Origin: CAZEAP01 sp964510315
GTDB lineage: Bacteria; Planctomycetota; Brocadiia; SM23-32
Assembly: GCA_964510315.1 (NCBI GenBank)
Contig: CAZEAP010000001.1
Span: forward strand, 197,349-261,348
Direction: 5' to 3'
Length of the DNA: 64,000 nucleotides
Shown: positions 1 through 8,464 of the stretch, piece by piece
How positions within the stretch are numbered: the stretch's first letter is position 1
Layout: every line of letters starts with the position of its first letter
Notes under the pieces: generated by a model
What the model was told of the DNA's origin: nothing
Database searches by the model: none
The model's input: the letters and a program-made list of their open reading frames with translations, nothing else
Made by a program: the position numbers and the translations under genes

Positions 1-303
1 GAGCGGTCCGAGCCGTTTTACGATCCGAACGGTGAAGCCGGGCAATACCTCCGGGCGGTGGCCGGCGGAGAGGTCTTCGACCTGCGCAGCGATCCCTCCG
101 AATGGCTGGGGGACGGGCGGACCATGCGCGAGATACTCCGCAAGGCACTCGACCTCGAAAAAGACAGCATTTCCTACTACGTCGGCATTCGGGGCGCCGT
201 TCCAGAGGCGTTGGGCAAAGACAAGATCGAGCATATCATCCGCGAGGAGATGCTGCACGTGGCCCAACTGAACGAGGCGCTTCAGGTACTGAGCGGCACG
301 TGA
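1..303 (+). CDS. Ferritin-like / rubrerythrin-type domain protein, C-terminal part
   Basis: The gene is open from the first base of the window, so the N-terminus is missing; 100 codons remain before a TGA. The visible part has a short acidic stretch, then a helix with LEKDSISYY and a second helix with EEMLHV. The spacing of these Glu and His residues is typical of the second half of a four-helix ferritin-like bundle, where they bind a di-iron centre. Proteins of this class remove peroxide or store iron in the cytoplasm. The first half of the iron site cannot be checked here. The next gene starts 77 bases downstream on the same strand. Confidence 0.7.
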   Translation, partial: ERSEPFYDPNGEAGQYLRAVAGGEVFDLRSDPSEWLGDGRTMREILRKALDLEKDSISYYVGIRGAVPEALGKDKIEHIIREEMLHVAQLNEALQVLSGT

Positions 304-380
304 GGGAGCACCGGGGCAGTTCCAGAAACGCCTGAGAACGCGGGACGTGCTTACCACAGGCTTCAGCAGTGGAGGATACG

Positions 381-1412
381 ATGGGGGTTACGACCGGAGA
401 CGGCCTGCAGCTTGCAGAAGATGCGCTCGGCCGAGCGCGCGCGCGCGAACCCCTCACCGACCCGGAGGAGATAGGGGCCCTCTTGGAGCTGCCCCTCTTC
501 GGCCGGGCGTCGGCCGTGTTGATTGCCGGGGCGCGCGAACTGTCATACCTGGCCTGCGACGGCAAGGCGGAGGTGCACGGTCAGACTTCCGTCAACCTGG
601 GTCCCTGTCCGCGAGACTGCCAGTTCTGTGCCTTTGCCCAGGAAAATGGCGTATTCGGGGAGCATAAGGAACTGCCGTTGGAATACGTAATCCACCAGTG
701 CCGCACTTTCGAAGCCGACGGCGCAAATGCCGTCTTCTTGATGGCCACCGGGAACTACCCTTTCCGGCGATTCGTTGAGCGTGGCGCCAGTGTGCGGGAA
801 GCACTCCGGCCGGAGACGACCCTGGTAGCCAACGTGGGGGACGTGACCGGGGACGAGGCGAAGGAACTGAAACAGGCCGGCTTCGCCGGCATGTACCACG
901 CCGTCCGGCTGGGCGAAGGAGAGGTCACCACCATCCCCGTGGAGAAGAGGCTGGCAACCTTCCGGGCGGCCGAGGAAGCCGGTCTGCGCCTGGGCACGTG
1001 TCTGGAACCGGTGGGGCCCGAGCACACGACCGAGGAGCTGGTGGAGAAGCTGCTGATCACCCGCGATGCGCAGCCCGGTTACAGCGGCTCGGCCCGCCGA
1101 ATCCCGCTCCCGGGCACCCGCCTGGGGCGGCTGGGGGCCGTCAGTGAGGCGCGGATGGCCCACGTCCTGGCCGTGGTGCGGGTGGTGCTGCCGCTGAGCA
1201 TCAAAGGCAACTGCACCCACGAGCCCAACGCCCTCGGCGCCGCCGCCGGGGCGAACCTGTTCTGGGCCGAATCCGGAGGCAACCCGCGCGACACCGAGGA
1301 ACTGACCGAGGAAAGCAGGGGCAAGACGGTCGGCGAGTGTCGGCAGATTTTCCAGGAAACCGAGTGGGAGTGCCTCGAAGGCCCCAGCGTCTTCTACAGG
1401 GAAAACGGGTGA
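381..1412 (+). CDS. BioB-like radical SAM protein
   Basis: This 343-residue protein carries a CX3CX2C cluster motif (C76, C80, C83 in CPRDCQFCAF), which binds the 4Fe-4S cluster used to cleave S-adenosylmethionine. Spacing and overall length match the biotin synthase/HydE/PylB branch, and a late RIPLPGT segment also fits that fold. The ATG at 381 is preferred over the upstream GTG at 369 because GGAGG lies five bases before it. No other biotin gene is nearby, so biotin synthase itself is not supported; a related radical SAM enzyme of unknown substrate is the safer call. It lies 28 bases before the VTT gene and may be cotranscribed with it. Confidence 0.8.
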   Translation: MGVTTGDGLQLAEDALGRARAREPLTDPEEIGALLELPLFGRASAVLIAGARELSYLACDGKAEVHGQTSVNLGPCPRDCQFCAFAQENGVFGEHKELPLEYVIHQCRTFEADGANAVFLMATGNYPFRRFVERGASVREALRPETTLVANVGDVTGDEAKELKQAGFAGMYHAVRLGEGEVTTIPVEKRLATFRAAEEAGLRLGTCLEPVGPEHTTEELVEKLLITRDAQPGYSGSARRIPLPGTRLGRLGAVSEARMAHVLAVVRVVLPLSIKGNCTHEPNALGAAAGANLFWAESGGNPRDTEELTEESRGKTVGECRQIFQETEWECLEGPSVFYRENG

Positions 1413-1440
1413 GGGTAACGGGGGATAGGACGGGGGCGGT

Positions 1441-2241
1441 GTGAACGAATCCGACGGAACGGAACAGAAGCCCGAAGCCACCCACAGGGGGCCGTTGCGC
1501 CGGTGGGCGCTGCCGATGGCTGTCGTGCTGGCGGCCGTTGTTCTGGTCGTCGCGGTAAAGACCCTTCCAGTCCGCGACCACTTTCTCTCCCTGCTCAGAT
1601 GGACGGAGAACCTGAAGGAGGAGCATTTCATTCTGGCGGCGGGGGCCGTTGCACTCAGCTACGTGGCCGCCTGCGTTTTTCTGCTTCCCGGGTCGGTCCT
1701 CACGCTGGGAGCGGGTTTCCTCTTCGGCATCGTGGGCGGCACGCTCACGGTTTCCATCGGGAGCACTCTTGGGGCCTGTGCGGCGTTCCTCGTGGGCCGG
1801 ACGGTCGCGCGCAACTGGGTTGAGCGGCGCGTGGCGGGGCATCCCAAATTCACGGCCATCGACGAGGCCGTCGGCCGGAAAGGCTTCAGGATTGTGCTGC
1901 TGACTCGCCTGAGCCCGATATTCCCCTTCAACCTGCAGAACTACGGCTACGGCCTGACGAAGGTCAGTTTCTGGTCCTACGCCCTGGCATCATGGATCGG
2001 GATGCTGCCCGGCACGGTGATGTACGTCTACTTCGGGGCGGGCCTCGGCTCCCTGGCCCGCGCCGCGGCCGGCGAGGTCGAGCGGGGAACCGCCCGGCGG
2101 GTTGCCTTCTGGGTCGGCCTCCTGGTCGCCATCGCAGTGGCGGTGTTCGTGGCCCGTCTGGCCCGGCGGGCCCTGCAAAAGACCATGGAAGTACCCGATC
2201 CGGAAACCGGCGAAGGTGAAGGAGACCAAACCGATGAGTGA
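1441..2241 (+). CDS. TVP38/TMEM64 (VTT/DedA-like) integral membrane protein
   Basis: This 266-residue protein has an N-terminal membrane helix at about residues 22-42, a Gly-rich hydrophobic core (LPGSVLTLGAGFLFG) and a later SPIFPFNLQNYGYG segment, the signature of the VTT domain. A final helix lies near residue 230, followed by an acidic tail. DedA/VTT proteins act in membrane homeostasis, probably as lipid or ion-coupled transporters, but the substrate here is unknown. The start is a GTG without a strong ribosome site, so the N-terminus is uncertain. The stop overlaps the next gene's start by eight bases, indicating translational coupling with the disulfide oxidoreductase, a pairing seen in other bacteria. 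Confidence 0.85.
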   Translation: MNESDGTEQKPEATHRGPLRRWALPMAVVLAAVVLVVAVKTLPVRDHFLSLLRWTENLKEEHFILAAGAVALSYVAACVFLLPGSVLTLGAGFLFGIVGGTLTVSIGSTLGACAAFLVGRTVARNWVERRVAGHPKFTAIDEAVGRKGFRIVLLTRLSPIFPFNLQNYGYGLTKVSFWSYALASWIGMLPGTVMYVYFGAGLGSLARAAAGEVERGTARRVAFWVGLLVAIAVAVFVARLARRALQKTMEVPDPETGEGEGDQTDE

Positions 2242-3754
2242 ACCGCCCGAAGTCCTGCCCGAAGACGGCCACAACCAGCAGTTGGCGGCCAACGTTCATC
2301 CGCCGGACTGGGAGAATCCCGAGCCGGCGCCGTCTTACAACCTGGTGGTCATAGGGGCGGGCACCGCCGGGCTGGTGGCCGCGGCCGGGGCCGCCGGGCT
2401 GGGTGCGAAGGTGGCCCTCGTGGAACGGCACCTTTTGGGCGGCGACTGCCTCAACGTCGGCTGCGTCCCGTCGAAGGCCCTTATCCGCTGCGCCCGTGCG
2501 GCCGCAGAGGTCCGTGACGCGGAACGGTTTGGCGTGAGGGTCCCCGAAGGCGTTGAAGTCGATTTCCCCGCGGTGATGGAGCGCATGCGGCGGGTGCGCG
2601 CCGCCATAAGCGCCCATGATGCCGCCGAACGCTTTCGGGAGATGGGTGTCGACGTTTTCCTCGGCGATGCCCGCTTCAGCGGAGGGGGAACCGTCGAGGT
2701 CGCGGGACGGGAACTGCCCTACAACAAAGCGGTTATAGCCACCGGCGCGCGGGCGGTGCATCCGCCGGTGCCCGGACTGGAGGAGGCCGGCTTCCTGACC
2801 AACGAGACCGTCTTCTCTCTCACCGAGCGGCCGGAACGGCTGGCGGTCTTCGGGGCGGGACCGCTGGGTTGCGAGCTGGCTCAGACGTTCCAGCGGCTGG
2901 GATGCCGGGTGACCATCATCGAGCGGAAAGATCACCTGCTCTCCAAAGAGGACCGGGACGCCGCGGACATCCTGGCGGAGTCTTTCCAGCGGGACGGCGT
3001 GGATGTCCTGTGCAGTTCCGAATGCACCCGGGTCGAGAGCGCGGGGGACGAGAAGGTCCTGCACGTCGAGCAGGACGGTGAAGAACGCGTGATCTCGGCG
3101 GATGAGATACTGGTGGGGGCCGGGCGGGCGCCGAACGTGCAGGGCCTCAACCTGGAAGCGGTCGGCGTGGACTACGACGAACGGCACGGCGTCGTGGTCG
3201 ACGACCGGCTTCGCACCACCAATCACGACATATACGCCGCCGGTGACATCTGCCTCCGCTACAAGTTCACCCACACCGCCGACGCCACCGCCCGTATCGT
3301 CATCCAGAACGCCCTCTTCTGGGGACGGAAGAAGCGCAGTGCCCTCACCATCCCCTGGTGCACCTACACCGATCCCGAGATCGCCCACGTGGGCATGTAC
3401 GAAGATGACGCGCGGGAGCAGGGCATCGAGGTGCAGACCTTCATGCGCGAGTTCAGCGAGGTCGACCGCGCGGTGACCGACGGGGAGGATGAGGGCTTCG
3501 CGAAGGTACACGTCAGGGCGGGCGGCGACCAGATACTCGGCGGCACGATAGTGGCCCGCCACGCCGGAGAGATGATCAGTGAGCTGACCCTGGCCATGAC
3601 GGCCGGAGTGGGGCTGAAGACGCTGTCCGGAGTCATCCATCCGTATCCCACCCAGGCCGAAGCGCTCAAGCACATCGCCGACGAGTACAATCGCACGCGG
3701 CTCTCGCCTTTCCTCCAGGGGCTCTTCGACCGCCTGATGGCCTGGCGCCGGTAG
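2234..3754 (+). CDS. FAD/NAD(P)-dependent disulfide oxidoreductase (MerA/Lpd-like)
   Basis: This 506-residue flavoprotein has an FAD-binding GAGTAG at residues 41-46 and a redox disulfide in GGDCLNVGCVPSK (C72, C77). The central NAD(P) fold includes GAGPLGCELA, and a C-terminal HPYPTQAE carries the catalytic His-Glu pair of the dimerisation domain. It belongs to the pyridine nucleotide-disulfide oxidoreductases, which pass electrons from NAD(P)H through FAD to the cysteine pair. It lacks the vicinal Cys pair expected at the end of true mercuric reductase (it ends in RLMAWRR), so mercury reduction is not supported. The ATG at 2234 has GGAG upstream and lies inside the end of the VTT gene. The long N-terminal extension of about 35 residues is unassigned. 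Confidence 0.88.
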   Translation: MSEPPEVLPEDGHNQQLAANVHPPDWENPEPAPSYNLVVIGAGTAGLVAAAGAAGLGAKVALVERHLLGGDCLNVGCVPSKALIRCARAAAEVRDAERFGVRVPEGVEVDFPAVMERMRRVRAAISAHDAAERFREMGVDVFLGDARFSGGGTVEVAGRELPYNKAVIATGARAVHPPVPGLEEAGFLTNETVFSLTERPERLAVFGAGPLGCELAQTFQRLGCRVTIIERKDHLLSKEDRDAADILAESFQRDGVDVLCSSECTRVESAGDEKVLHVEQDGEERVISADEILVGAGRAPNVQGLNLEAVGVDYDERHGVVVDDRLRTTNHDIYAAGDICLRYKFTHTADATARIVIQNALFWGRKKRSALTIPWCTYTDPEIAHVGMYEDDAREQGIEVQTFMREFSEVDRAVTDGEDEGFAKVHVRAGGDQILGGTIVARHAGEMISELTLAMTAGVGLKTLSGVIHPYPTQAEALKHIADEYNRTRLSPFLQGLFDRLMAWRR

Positions 3755-3861
3755 CGGCCACGGCCCCTGTGGCGGCCGGCTGGCGCCTGCTGTATCTTTG
3801 AGTCACGCCGTGCTGCCCGGCAGCTTGTTTCCCTTTACTTCAGCAGGCTACAGGTGCAAAC

Positions 3862-5307
3862 GTGCTCAGCATTCCCCGGGCCATCCGCCGATGGGTCCGC
3901 ACCGGCGTCTGGGTGATCGGGACGATGGCGCGGGCCGCCGGACTGCGCCCGGCACCGGTGTCGGTCGAATCTTGCCGACGGCTGATCCTCTTCACCCGCT
4001 ACCCCCGGCCCGGTGAGGCCAAGACACGCCTTATCCCGGCACTCGGGCAACGGGACGCCGCCGACCTGCAGCGCCGCATGACCGAACGGCTTATCCGGCG
4101 GGCGGGAGCCCTGGCCCGGAGGTCGCCCCTTTCGGTGGAGGTGTGCTTCGACGGCGCCCGGGCCGCCCACGTGCGGCAGTGGCTGGGTCGATGGCCCCGC
4201 TACCGCCCGCAGGGCGGAGGAGACCTCGGGGAGCGGATGGCCAGGGCTTTCCGCTGTGCGTTCCGGGACGGGATGCGGCGGGTCGTGCTCGTGGGCTCGG
4301 ACTGTCCCGGGGTCACCTCGGACTTGTTGGGGCAGGCATTTCGGGAGTTGGGACGGGCAGATGTGGTTCTCGGCCCCGCGGCGGACGGTGGCTACTACCT
4401 GATGGGGCTGCGGCAGCCCGCCCCGGAACTTTTCCGGGACATCGCCTGGGGCACGGACGCCGTTTTTGCCCAAACCGTCAACAGGGCGCGGGAGGCGGGA
4501 CTGCGAGTGGGACAAGTTGCGCAGTTGCAGGATGTAGACGTTCCGGCCGACCTGGAGCGGATCTCCGGCGAGCGGGGGTTGCTCCCTTCCAGGCCGGCGC
4601 GCCCGAAGGTCTCGGTGATCATACCCACGCTGAATGAGGAGTCCTACGTTGGTGCGGCCTGTCGGCGGGCCTTGACGGGGCGGAACGTGGAGGTCGTCGT
4701 CGCGGACGGGGGCAGCACGGACGATACCGTTGAGGAGGCCCGCGCCGCAGGCGCCCGCATCGTGCAGACCGGACCCGGCCGGGCCCGGCAGCTCAACTCC
4801 GCCGCCTCCTCGGCGGAGGGCGAGCTGTTGCTGTTCGTGCACGCCGACACGCTGCTTCCCCTCGGCTTCTCCGAGCGGGTTCGGAAGGCCCTGGGGGAAA
4901 GGGGAGTGGTGGCCGGGACCTTCGATCTGGCCATCGGCGGTTCCGGGATAGGACTGCGCCTGGTGGAGAGCGTCGTAGCGCTGCGGTCACGATGGGGTCA
5001 GTTGCCCTACGGCGACCAGGGGCTGTTCCTCACCCGGCGCCTTTTCGAGCGGATGGGGGGCTTCGCCGAGATGCCCATAATGGAAGATTACGAGTTCGTG
5101 CGGCGGCTGGAGCGGCGCGGACGGATCAGAACAGTCCCCGTGCCGGTGCTGACTTCCCCCCGGCGATGGCAGCGCCTGGGTGTGCTGAAGACAACAATCG
5201 TAAACTCCGCCGTAGTGGCGGCCTACCATCTCGGCGTGGATCCCGACAGACTGGCCCGCTGGTACCGGGGCGGCGATCTATGGGGCCGGCCGGAGAAGCC
5301 GGACTGA
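3862..5307 (+). CDS. Fused DUF2064 (TIGR04282-like) and GT2 (TIGR04283-like) transferase
   Basis: This 481-residue protein contains two enzymes usually encoded separately. Residues about 40-235 match the DUF2064/TIGR04282 nucleotidyltransferase-like fold (FTRYPRPGEAKTRL near its start, then GSDCPG and ADGGYYLMG). Residues about 250-470 are a GT-A glycosyltransferase of the TIGR04283 type (VSVIIPTLNEE, VVADGGSTDDT, HADTLLP, YGDQGLF, MEDYEFVRRLERRG). Public family names link these two to arsenosugar biosynthesis, but neither ArsM nor ArsS is visible here, so the product is unknown. The GTG at 3862 is the longest start; an in-frame ATG at 3925 would still keep both domains. It follows the flavoprotein by 107 bases. 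Confidence 0.85.
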   Translation: MLSIPRAIRRWVRTGVWVIGTMARAAGLRPAPVSVESCRRLILFTRYPRPGEAKTRLIPALGQRDAADLQRRMTERLIRRAGALARRSPLSVEVCFDGARAAHVRQWLGRWPRYRPQGGGDLGERMARAFRCAFRDGMRRVVLVGSDCPGVTSDLLGQAFRELGRADVVLGPAADGGYYLMGLRQPAPELFRDIAWGTDAVFAQTVNRAREAGLRVGQVAQLQDVDVPADLERISGERGLLPSRPARPKVSVIIPTLNEESYVGAACRRALTGRNVEVVVADGGSTDDTVEEARAAGARIVQTGPGRARQLNSAASSAEGELLLFVHADTLLPLGFSERVRKALGERGVVAGTFDLAIGGSGIGLRLVESVVALRSRWGQLPYGDQGLFLTRRLFERMGGFAEMPIMEDYEFVRRLERRGRIRTVPVPVLTSPRRWQRLGVLKTTIVNSAVVAAYHLGVDPDRLARWYRGGDLWGRPEKPD

Positions 5308-5317
5308 GGCAGGGGTG

Positions 5318-5686
5318 TCACTCCTCGCCCTGGATGTCCTCGAAGGTGATGATCTCCGAGCCACCTCCCCCTTCGGGGGTGACGATGTTGCCTTCCTGCT
5401 GTTCCCGCAGCTTCTGAAGCTGGGACTGTAGGCGTTGACGCACTTCCTGGATCTTCGGCTGTGCCGCGTCGCTGTACTTCTGGAACGCTTCCGCGACCGA
5501 ATCGGCGTCTATCTGGAAGGAGATGGGGAACTGCTGTATGCCCGCCGGAGTTCGCATGTTGATGGCGGCCCGCCCGATGAAACGCGTAGTCTCACCTTCG
5601 AGCGACTCGAGCCGATCCACTATCTTGACGGGAAAATCGGAGTCGCCCGTTTCGTCTTCTACAAACTCCTGCTTCTGGTAAATCAT
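5318..5686 (-). CDS. Small soluble protein of unknown function
   Basis: This 122-residue protein has no membrane segment or signal peptide. The first 75 residues look like a compact beta-rich domain, and residues about 85-105 form a Gln/Arg-rich helix (RQRLQSQLQKLREQQ) that could be a short coiled coil. A Gly-rich linker and acidic tail end it. The ATG has GAGG seven bases upstream, and no better gene competes for this DNA, which supports a real gene. Its stop faces the stop of the glycosyltransferase gene with ten bases between. I do not recognise the family. Confidence 0.6.
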   Translation of the reverse strand: MIYQKQEFVEDETGDSDFPVKIVDRLESLEGETTRFIGRAAINMRTPAGIQQFPISFQIDADSVAEAFQKYSDAAQPKIQEVRQRLQSQLQKLREQQEGNIVTPEGGGGSEIITFEDIQGEE

Positions 5687-5994
5687 GCTGCGTCCTCACT
5701 GAAGCAAAGATTGCCCCCCTGATACGTCCACTAACGGGTACCGTAGCGCATCCGGCGGCAGCTCGCAAGGTCGCGGCCCCTCGAGCCGTCCTCTGTTCGT
5801 TGCGATCCGAACGGTCCTCAGGCGCCTCAGCGGGGCGGGCGGGGGTGGACGACAGGCAGGTCCCGAGACCCGGCGGACCTACCCGCATGTGAGCCGAGCA
5901 GAACCGTAGCAGACCTGCGTAACACCGCTCAGGCCACCCTTTTTGCGGGGGTGCGCGCCGCCGGGATGCAACCGGAGGATGCCGGGCGACCCCG
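5687..5994. other. Non-coding stretch, nothing recognised
   Basis: About 308 bases lie between two minus-strand genes. I see no convincing gene, RNA, terminator or repeat here; a promoter for the small minus-strand gene presumably lies in its left part, but no box pair is clear. Confidence 0.4.
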
Positions 5995-6969
5995 TCACAG
6001 TGTCCTGGCGGCCCAGAGGAGGTTTCTCTCGGCCCGGGCCTGCAGGTCGGCAATCCGCCGCAGAACGTCCAGCCGGAGGTTTTGCTCCGGGTTCCACCGT
6101 CTCAGTTCCGCCGCTACGGCCGCGTAGGCGTCGGCGGCAACCCGGACATCCCGTCGAGGCCGGGCCGAAAGGGAGGATTCCCCGCGCAGGAAACGCGCGG
6201 CGGATTCGGCGCTTCCAAGGGCCCGTTCTGCGGCCCGGGCCGCGCATCCCAGGGCGTCGTGGTTCCGTTGCGGGCAGTAGGGATTGTCTGAGAGTTGCTC
6301 CAGCCACGCCGCATAGCCCCCGAAACCCAGCCTGAATCCGCTGCGCCGGTCCCTTCGCGCGTCGAGTCTGGCCGCCTGCCAGATCGCTTCCCGGTAGGAT
6401 TCACCCCGGCTCAGGGTGCGCGCCGCCTGACGCAGAATGCAGAGCCGAGCCCCGGCGACCGGGCGAGGGGCGGGGTTACTCTCCACCGGGCTCGCCAGGG
6501 ACCAGCCCGCCGGGTTGTCGGCCCAGCCGGTCAGCACGCTCCACGCAGGCCAGGAACGGCACAGGATTACCTCGGAGCCCCCGACGGCCTCGGCGACTGC
6601 TGCGGCAAACGTCTCCCAGCGGGCGGAGCCGCGGTTCGACGGCGAGACGTCTACGGTGAAGCCCAGGGCGTGCCCCAGGAAGCGAAGTCTGTGACTGCCG
6701 TAGCGGTCCTCGTGGCAGAACGCGCACACGGCCCCCTCCCGCACCCGTGGGGCGAAGGCCGCCCCGGCGAGGGCATGAATATAGTGGAACGGGACCGGTC
6801 GGCCCCAGCACGCCAGGGCGGCCCGGACGCAGGCCGCCAGCGAATCGACACGATAGCCTTCCGGGCATATCCGAACGGATCCTGACTCGGGGGGCGGCAT
6901 GGAGGATTCCGTAAAAGCCCAACTTTCGGGTTCGACGAACACGCGTCGGTTCCGCGCGGGCACTTCCAT
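5995..6969 (-). CDS. Possible BtrH/C39-like domain protein, unknown function
   Basis: The protein has 324 residues from the ATG at 6969; the frame is open further upstream to a GTG at 7092, so the start is unsure. Near the N-terminus a segment with YRVDSLAACVRAALACWGRP followed by YIHALAGAAF resembles the opening of BtrH/C39-like cysteine proteins, where the Cys starts the first helix. Further on, GFGGYAAWLEQL and a helical, Arg/Ala-rich C-terminal third fit related proteins of unknown role. No signal peptide is evident from the chosen start. The gene stands alone on the minus strand. Both the fold and the function are inferences. Confidence 0.55.
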   Translation of the reverse strand: MEVPARNRRVFVEPESWAFTESSMPPPESGSVRICPEGYRVDSLAACVRAALACWGRPVPFHYIHALAGAAFAPRVREGAVCAFCHEDRYGSHRLRFLGHALGFTVDVSPSNRGSARWETFAAAVAEAVGGSEVILCRSWPAWSVLTGWADNPAGWSLASPVESNPAPRPVAGARLCILRQAARTLSRGESYREAIWQAARLDARRDRRSGFRLGFGGYAAWLEQLSDNPYCPQRNHDALGCAARAAERALGSAESAARFLRGESSLSARPRRDVRVAADAYAAVAAELRRWNPEQNLRLDVLRRIADLQARAERNLLWAARTL

Positions 6970-7167
6970 TCTGCCGCGACGGCCGCGGGCTGAACTCCCT
7001 TGCCACGACACCTCGGCACGCCTGACCCGGACGCCCCCGCACAGAATCCATGCTATACGATGGCAGACTTCTCCGCAAACCGAGTTCTTCACGCTGGCAG
7101 AGCGCTGCGGCGCCTCGTAGAATACGTAGGTTGACCGGTCGGATCGACTTCAGGGGAGCGGGAACCG

Positions 7168-7728
7168 ATGGGATGGCCGAGCCGGAGCCAGGCCGCAGAG
7201 GTCCTGCACGAGTGGACCGAGAACCCCAACCTCCGCAAGCACGCCTACGCGGTGGAGGCCGCCATGCGCGCCTACGCCGAAAAGCTGGGCGGGGACTCGG
7301 AGAAGTGGGGAGTGGTCGGACTGCTGCACGACTTCGACTACGAGAGACATCCGGACATGGCGGAGCATCCGTTTGTGGCCGCCGACTACATCCGGGAGCG
7401 CGGTTGGCCGGAGCCGCTCGCGGAGGCCGTCCTGGCCCATGCGGAGCACACCGACGTCGAGCGGGACACTCCCTTGAAGAAAGCCATCTTTGCGGTCGAT
7501 GAACTGACCGGCCTCATCGTCGCCGTGGCGCTGGTGCGCCCTTCGAAGAAGCTCCAGGACGTCAGCGTCGAATCCGTTCAGAAGAAATGGAACGAGCGTC
7601 GGTTTGCCGCCGGCGTAGACCGAGAGATGATCGAAGAGGGCGCCCGGGAGCTGGGCGTGCCCCTGGAGGAGCACATTCGTGTTGTCCTGGGGGCTATGCA
7701 GGGTATTTCCGAGAAGCTGGGCCTCTGA
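7168..7728 (+). CDS. HD-domain phosphohydrolase family protein
   Basis: This 186-residue protein shows the HD arrangement: H25 in the first helix, the H54-D55 pair in GLLHDFDYE, a downstream AEHTD with further His, and an Asp in AVDELTGL. These residues bind metal in phosphohydrolases acting on nucleotides or phosphomonoesters. It is the short, single-domain form often annotated as a putative hydrolase with no defined substrate. GGAG lies upstream of the ATG. It heads a run of plus-strand genes, with the ThuA-like gene 41 bases downstream. Confidence 0.85.
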   Translation: MGWPSRSQAAEVLHEWTENPNLRKHAYAVEAAMRAYAEKLGGDSEKWGVVGLLHDFDYERHPDMAEHPFVAADYIRERGWPEPLAEAVLAHAEHTDVERDTPLKKAIFAVDELTGLIVAVALVRPSKKLQDVSVESVQKKWNERRFAAGVDREMIEEGARELGVPLEEHIRVVLGAMQGISEKLGL

Positions 7729-7769
7729 GCCCGGCGGTTTCAAATCAACGTTTTTGGGAGAGTGGATGC

Positions 7770-8432
7770 ATGAAGGTCCTGATGTCGAGGCACTCAGAAG
7801 GCTTCGAGCATGACTACCTGCCGCACGCCGAGGTGGCCGTTAAGAAACTGGGGCAGGATTCCGGCCTCTACGACGCCGTCACCACGGCCAGAAGCCGGCT
7901 GATTACCGCCGAAGAGCTTGCGAACTACGACGTTCTCATTTTTGCCACCACCGGGGAGCTTCCCCTCGACGAAGACCAGAAACAGGCGGTGCTGGACTTC
8001 GTCAGCGGGGGAAAGGGCTTCGTGGGCATCCACAACGCCACCGACACCTGCTACGAGTGGGAGGAATACGGCGAAATGCTGGGCGGCTACTTCAACGGAC
8101 ATCCCTGGCACGAGGAAGTCAGGGTCAACGTCGAAGACACCGACCATCCCGTCACCGCTATGCTGGGGGATTCCTTCACGGTTACCGACGAGATCTACAC
8201 CTTCCGCAATTGGGACCGCGACCGTACGCACGTCCTGATGTCCCTGGACAACGACTCGGTGGACGTCTCAAAAGGCAACCGGGACGACGACGATTACGCG
8301 CTCGGCTGGTGCCATCCCTACGGCGAGGGCCGCGTTGTGTACACCGGCTTCGGTCACCCGCCTGAACTGTGGGAGCAGCCCTGGTTCCTGGAGCACATCC
8401 TGGCCTGCATCAAATGGGCCGGCCAGAGCTGA
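7770..8432 (+). CDS. ThuA-like domain protein
   Basis: This 220-residue protein has the ThuA-like, glutamine-amidotransferase-like fold: YDVLIFATTGEL, a GGKGFVGIHNATDT strand-turn, GGYFNGHPWH and a C-terminal HPYGEGRVVYTGFGH. Family members lack the amidotransferase catalytic set and are linked to sugar (for example trehalose) utilisation or found as domains of secreted dehydrogenases in planctomycete-like genomes. This copy has no signal peptide, so it is probably cytoplasmic. GGGAG precedes the ATG at 7770. It lies between the HD gene and the transglutaminase-like gene. Confidence 0.88.
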   Translation: MKVLMSRHSEGFEHDYLPHAEVAVKKLGQDSGLYDAVTTARSRLITAEELANYDVLIFATTGELPLDEDQKQAVLDFVSGGKGFVGIHNATDTCYEWEEYGEMLGGYFNGHPWHEEVRVNVEDTDHPVTAMLGDSFTVTDEIYTFRNWDRDRTHVLMSLDNDSVDVSKGNRDDDDYALGWCHPYGEGRVVYTGFGHPPELWEQPWFLEHILACIKWAGQS

Positions 8433-8464
8433 GCCGACCCACCGACGGAAGGGAGAGCGATGCC

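Noticed and set aside
381..1412. Biotin synthase BioB
   Set aside because: The fold and cluster motif fit, but no biotin gene is nearby and the match beyond the cluster is too general to assign the reaction.
543..1631. Long minus-strand open frame across the radical SAM gene
   Set aside because: It is an antisense frame in high-GC DNA with no family features, opposite a gene with clear catalytic motifs.
2234..3754. True mercuric reductase
   Set aside because: The C-terminal vicinal Cys pair used to bind Hg(II) is absent, and no other mer gene is near.
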